From positions 1 through 64,000 of the forward strand of contig NZ_CAMLDC010000017.1 in the NCBI RefSeq assembly GCF_946478805.1: a stretch of DNA of 64,000 nucleotides, read 5' to 3'. The DNA is from an uncultured Fluviicola sp. (GTDB taxonomy: Bacteria > Bacteroidota > Bacteroidia > Flavobacteriales > Crocinitomicaceae). The notes beneath the pieces were generated by a model. That model saw nothing but the letters and a program-made list of their open reading frames with translations. It searched no databases and was not told the origin of the DNA. The translations under genes and the position numbers were made by a program. This document shows, one piece after another, positions 61,837-64,000 of the stretch; within the stretch, counting starts at the first letter, position 1, and every line of letters starts with the position of its first letter.

Positions 61837-63411
61837 ATGAAGAAAAGAATCCTCACATTGTCATTCGCCCTTTTTTCCGTAGGTGTAATGAACTTTATTT
61901 ACGGTCAGAAAGTTGAAGAAATTAAAGACTGGTATAATGGCCCAACACCTGGGATGAATACTGAAAAAGCTTACTCCAGTCTGAAAAAACAAAAATCAAC
62001 AACCGTTATCGTTGCTGTTATTGATTCAGGAATTGATATCGAACATAAAGACTTGCAAGGAAAAATCTGGACCAATGAAGATGAAATTCCAAATAATGGG
62101 ATCGATGATGATAAAAACGGGTACATTGACGATGTTCATGGTTGGAACTTCCTGGGTAGTCCGGATGGTCAAAACCAGGATTTCGCCCGTTTGGAGAAGA
62201 CCCGGATTTGTGCCGATCTACATGCAAAATTCAAGGATAAATCAGAATCGGATATTTCCGATGCTGACAAAGCGGATTACGCAAAATACAAAGAGCTTCT
62301 GAAATCAATTGAAACCGAACGTCAGGAGAATCTTTCTGCACTGGAGCAATACACTCAATTGGAGCAGATGTTACCGATGTTAAAAGCAAAACTGGTGGAA
62401 CAACTAGGTGAGAACTTCACGGAGAAAGACGTGGACGCCTGGAAAGCAGAATCTCCACAGGATCTTCAATTGAAACAATTAGGTAAATACATTGCGAACG
62501 GTCAATTATCTGAAGAAGCAGTCAAAGAAGGAATCCAACATTTGAATGCAACTGCGAACTACCAGCTGAATCTGGAATATAACGACCGTCAAAATATCGG
62601 AGATGATCCGGACGATTTCAATGATATTCATTATGGAAACAGCGATGTTGAGGGACCGGACGCATTGCACGGTACACACGTTGGTGGAATTATCGGTGCT
62701 GTAAGACACAATGAATTAGGTGGTGACGGTGTTGCTGAAAATATCCGTTTGATGTCGGTACGTGCAGTTCCGGACGGAGATGAGCAGGATAAGGATGTTG
62801 CTTTGGCAATCCGCTATGCCGTTGACAACGGTGCTTCCGTTATCAACATGTCATTCGGTAAGGCTTACTCGAAACACCAGAAAGAAGTTTATGATGCGAT
62901 GCTTTATGCTGATGCTAAAGGAGTGTTATTGGTTCACGCTGCAGGTAATGACGGTGTAAACCTGGATGAAAATCCGAACTTCCCGACAAATGAGTACTCT
63001 TTCCAGACAAAACCATTGGATATGTATTTGTGTATCGGTGCATCGACACGTGATAAAAAGAACCTGGCTGCGAATTTCTCCAATTTCAGTTCCCGTCAGG
63101 TGAATATTTTCGCTCCCGGATATGAAATCTACAATACCGTTCCTCAAAGTGATTACAAAATCCTTCAAGGTACATCAATGGCTGCTCCGATGGTTTCAGG
63201 GGTTGCTGCTTTGTTGAAATCTTACTTCCCGTCATTGACAATGAAGGAAATCAAGGATATCATGCTAGCTTCTGCTAAACAATACAAAGGAACAATGATC
63301 CCTTCTCCGGGAACAGGAACATCTATTGACTTCGGTTCACTTTCTACAACAGGTGGGATAATTGACATCTCAGCTGCAGTAAAAATGTGCCAGGCAAAAG
63401 TTAAAAAGTAA
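61837..63411 (+). CDS. subtilisin-like protease without sorting tail
   Basis: This 524-residue protein has a signal peptide (MKKRILTLSFALFSVGVMNFIYGQ) and an S8 domain with Asp in AVIDSGIDIEH (D63), His in DALHGTHVGG (H278) and Ser in GTSMAAPMVSGV (S447). Between Asp and His lies an insert of over 100 residues, mostly charged helix (about 115-215), which is unusual. There is no T9SS tail, so it probably stays in the periplasm. The frame extends 15 codons upstream, but the signal peptide fits ATG 61837. A terminator follows. Confidence 0.93.
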   Translation: MKKRILTLSFALFSVGVMNFIYGQKVEEIKDWYNGPTPGMNTEKAYSSLKKQKSTTVIVAVIDSGIDIEHKDLQGKIWTNEDEIPNNGIDDDKNGYIDDVHGWNFLGSPDGQNQDFARLEKTRICADLHAKFKDKSESDISDADKADYAKYKELLKSIETERQENLSALEQYTQLEQMLPMLKAKLVEQLGENFTEKDVDAWKAESPQDLQLKQLGKYIANGQLSEEAVKEGIQHLNATANYQLNLEYNDRQNIGDDPDDFNDIHYGNSDVEGPDALHGTHVGGIIGAVRHNELGGDGVAENIRLMSVRAVPDGDEQDKDVALAIRYAVDNGASVINMSFGKAYSKHQKEVYDAMLYADAKGVLLVHAAGNDGVNLDENPNFPTNEYSFQTKPLDMYLCIGASTRDKKNLAANFSNFSSRQVNIFAPGYEIYNTVPQSDYKILQGTSMAAPMVSGVAALLKSYFPSLTMKEIKDIMLASAKQYKGTMIPSPGTGTSIDFGSLSTTGGIIDISAAVKMCQAKVKK

Positions 63412-63431
63412 TTTGTTGCAAATTTTATAGT

Positions 63432-63469
63432 AATACCGTCTAAGCTAAGGTTTAGACGGTATTTTTTTT
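63432..63469 (+). terminator. terminator after the subtilisin-like protease gene
   Basis: AATACCGTCTAA (63432-63443) and TTAGACGGTATT (63452-63463) pair perfectly over 12 bp, followed by a T run to 63469. Confidence 0.92.
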
Positions 63470-63476
63470 ATCGCTT

Positions 63477-63956
63477 ATGAAAACACTAAAACTTATTCCG
63501 GTACTTTTAATCGGATTCGGCTTCATTACCGGATTTACAAATCCAAAACCAAATGAAACGGAACAAATTGATCAATTGATTGACAGCTGGCACAAAGCCG
63601 CTGCTGAAGCGAATTACACCAACTACTTCGCATTTATGGCAGATAACTTCATTTTCTTAGGTACTGATCCGGCAGAACGTTGGAACAAGGAACAATTCGG
63701 AGGGTTTTGCAAACCTTACTTCGACCGGGGAAAAGGCTGGGATTTCCGGAAGATTGAGCGTCACATTGAAGTTTCCAAGGACGGTAAATTTGCCTGGTTT
63801 GATGAAAAAATCAATACCTGGATGAAAGATTGCCGGGGAAGCGGAGTTTTGATGAAAGTGGGGAAGGAATGGAAATTGAGCCAGTACAACCTGGCAGTTT
63901 TAATAGAAAATGATAAGATCCAGGACTTTATCAAATTGCGTGATCTTGTAAAATAA
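63477..63956 (+). CDS. exported NTF2-like (SnoaL/DUF4440-type) protein
   Basis: This 159-residue protein has a signal peptide (MKTLKLIPVLLIGFGFITGF) and an NTF2-like domain: IDQLIDSWHKAAAEANYTNYFAFMADNFIFLGTD at the start and WKLSQYNLAVL at the end. Such domains bind small ligands or act as simple enzymes; nothing more precise can be said. It lies after a terminator, so it has its own promoter, which I did not locate with confidence. Confidence 0.82.
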   Translation: MKTLKLIPVLLIGFGFITGFTNPKPNETEQIDQLIDSWHKAAAEANYTNYFAFMADNFIFLGTDPAERWNKEQFGGFCKPYFDRGKGWDFRKIERHIEVSKDGKFAWFDEKINTWMKDCRGSGVLMKVGKEWKLSQYNLAVLIENDKIQDFIKLRDLVK

Positions 63957-63967
63957 TAAGACATCGA

Positions 63968-64000
63968 ACAGGACAATGAACATCCTGTATTAACTTTTTT
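63968..64000 (+). terminator. probable terminator at the window end
   Basis: ACAGGA (63968-63973) can pair with TCCTGT (63983-63988), and a T run begins at 63995. The stem is short and the window ends within it. Confidence 0.4.

Noticed and set aside
1..64000. CRISPR arrays, insertion sequences, prophage or integrase genes
   Set aside because: No regularly spaced direct repeats and no transposase, integrase or phage structural protein was seen among the readable frames.

Overview
The window reads as a chromosome segment of a free-living member of the Bacteroidota, most like the Flavobacteriales (a Fluviicola/Crocinitomicaceae-type genome is my best guess, made from overall character and not from a database search). 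The supporting signs are three secreted proteins with a C-terminal type IX secretion (T9SS type A) sorting domain, repeated promoter elements of the Bacteroidota form TAnnTTTG, very weak ribosome binding sites, a BshA bacillithiol enzyme, family signatures such as DUF5606, DUF5989, DUF6132 and START-like proteins, and about 40% GC. No phage, transposase, CRISPR array or integrase was seen. The region is mostly core metabolism with a few accessory genes.

Layout. 1-3.0 kb: tail of a tRNA, rpsT, an outer-membrane porin and fabG. 3.05-9.6 kb (minus strand): a probable four-gene operon of a lipoprotein, a small secreted protein, a large ABCG-type transporter and a T9SS cargo protein. 9.7-14.5 kb: hemB, a 42-residue membrane ORF, small exported proteins, an AraC regulator and an NmrA-like reductase. 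14.6-21.85 kb: a complete histidine operon (leader peptide and attenuator, hisG, a hisD-hisC fusion, hisB, hisH, hisA, hisF, hisIE). 22.7-26.3 kb (minus): a carbamoyltransferase / SGNH protein / DUF5989 / SxtJ cassette. 26.5-29.2 kb: thioesterase, DbpA-like helicase, proC. 29.2-29.6 kb: a gene-free stretch with hairpins and a terminator-like end. 29.6-34.8 kb (minus): mutL, two rhomboids, an exonuclease/phosphatase-family protein and a lipoprotein. 35.0-39.2 kb: GH3/beta-lactamase fusion and bshA. 39.3-47.2 kb: mostly uncharacterised genes. 47.4-51.6 kb: CrtISO-like oxidoreductase, then a sulfur/redox cluster (DUF2892, DUF6132, two rhodaneses, thioredoxin) behind a Crp/Fnr-type palindrome. 51.7-64 kb: nitroreductase, pentapeptide-repeat protein, tRNA-Met, methyltransferase, START-like protein, acyltransferase, oligoendopeptidase F, DUF5606 protein, two subtilisin-like proteases and an NTF2-like protein.

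How the genes work together. The his genes alone supply every step from PRPP to histidine, with the dehydrogenase and the aminotransferase made as one polypeptide and transcription apparently gated by a short peptide with four His codons. The hisH reading frame carries an in-frame palindromic insertion that resembles a short repeat found at two intergenic sites in the window. Three genes show a TAnnTTTG promoter element exactly four bases before the start codon, which suggests leaderless mRNAs. Most other interest lies in conserved but poorly understood cassettes: the SxtJ/DUF5989 group, the rhodanese group and the ABCG operon.

Limits: functions are assigned by reading protein sequence and motifs by eye. 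No homology search, folding programme or codon statistic was run.
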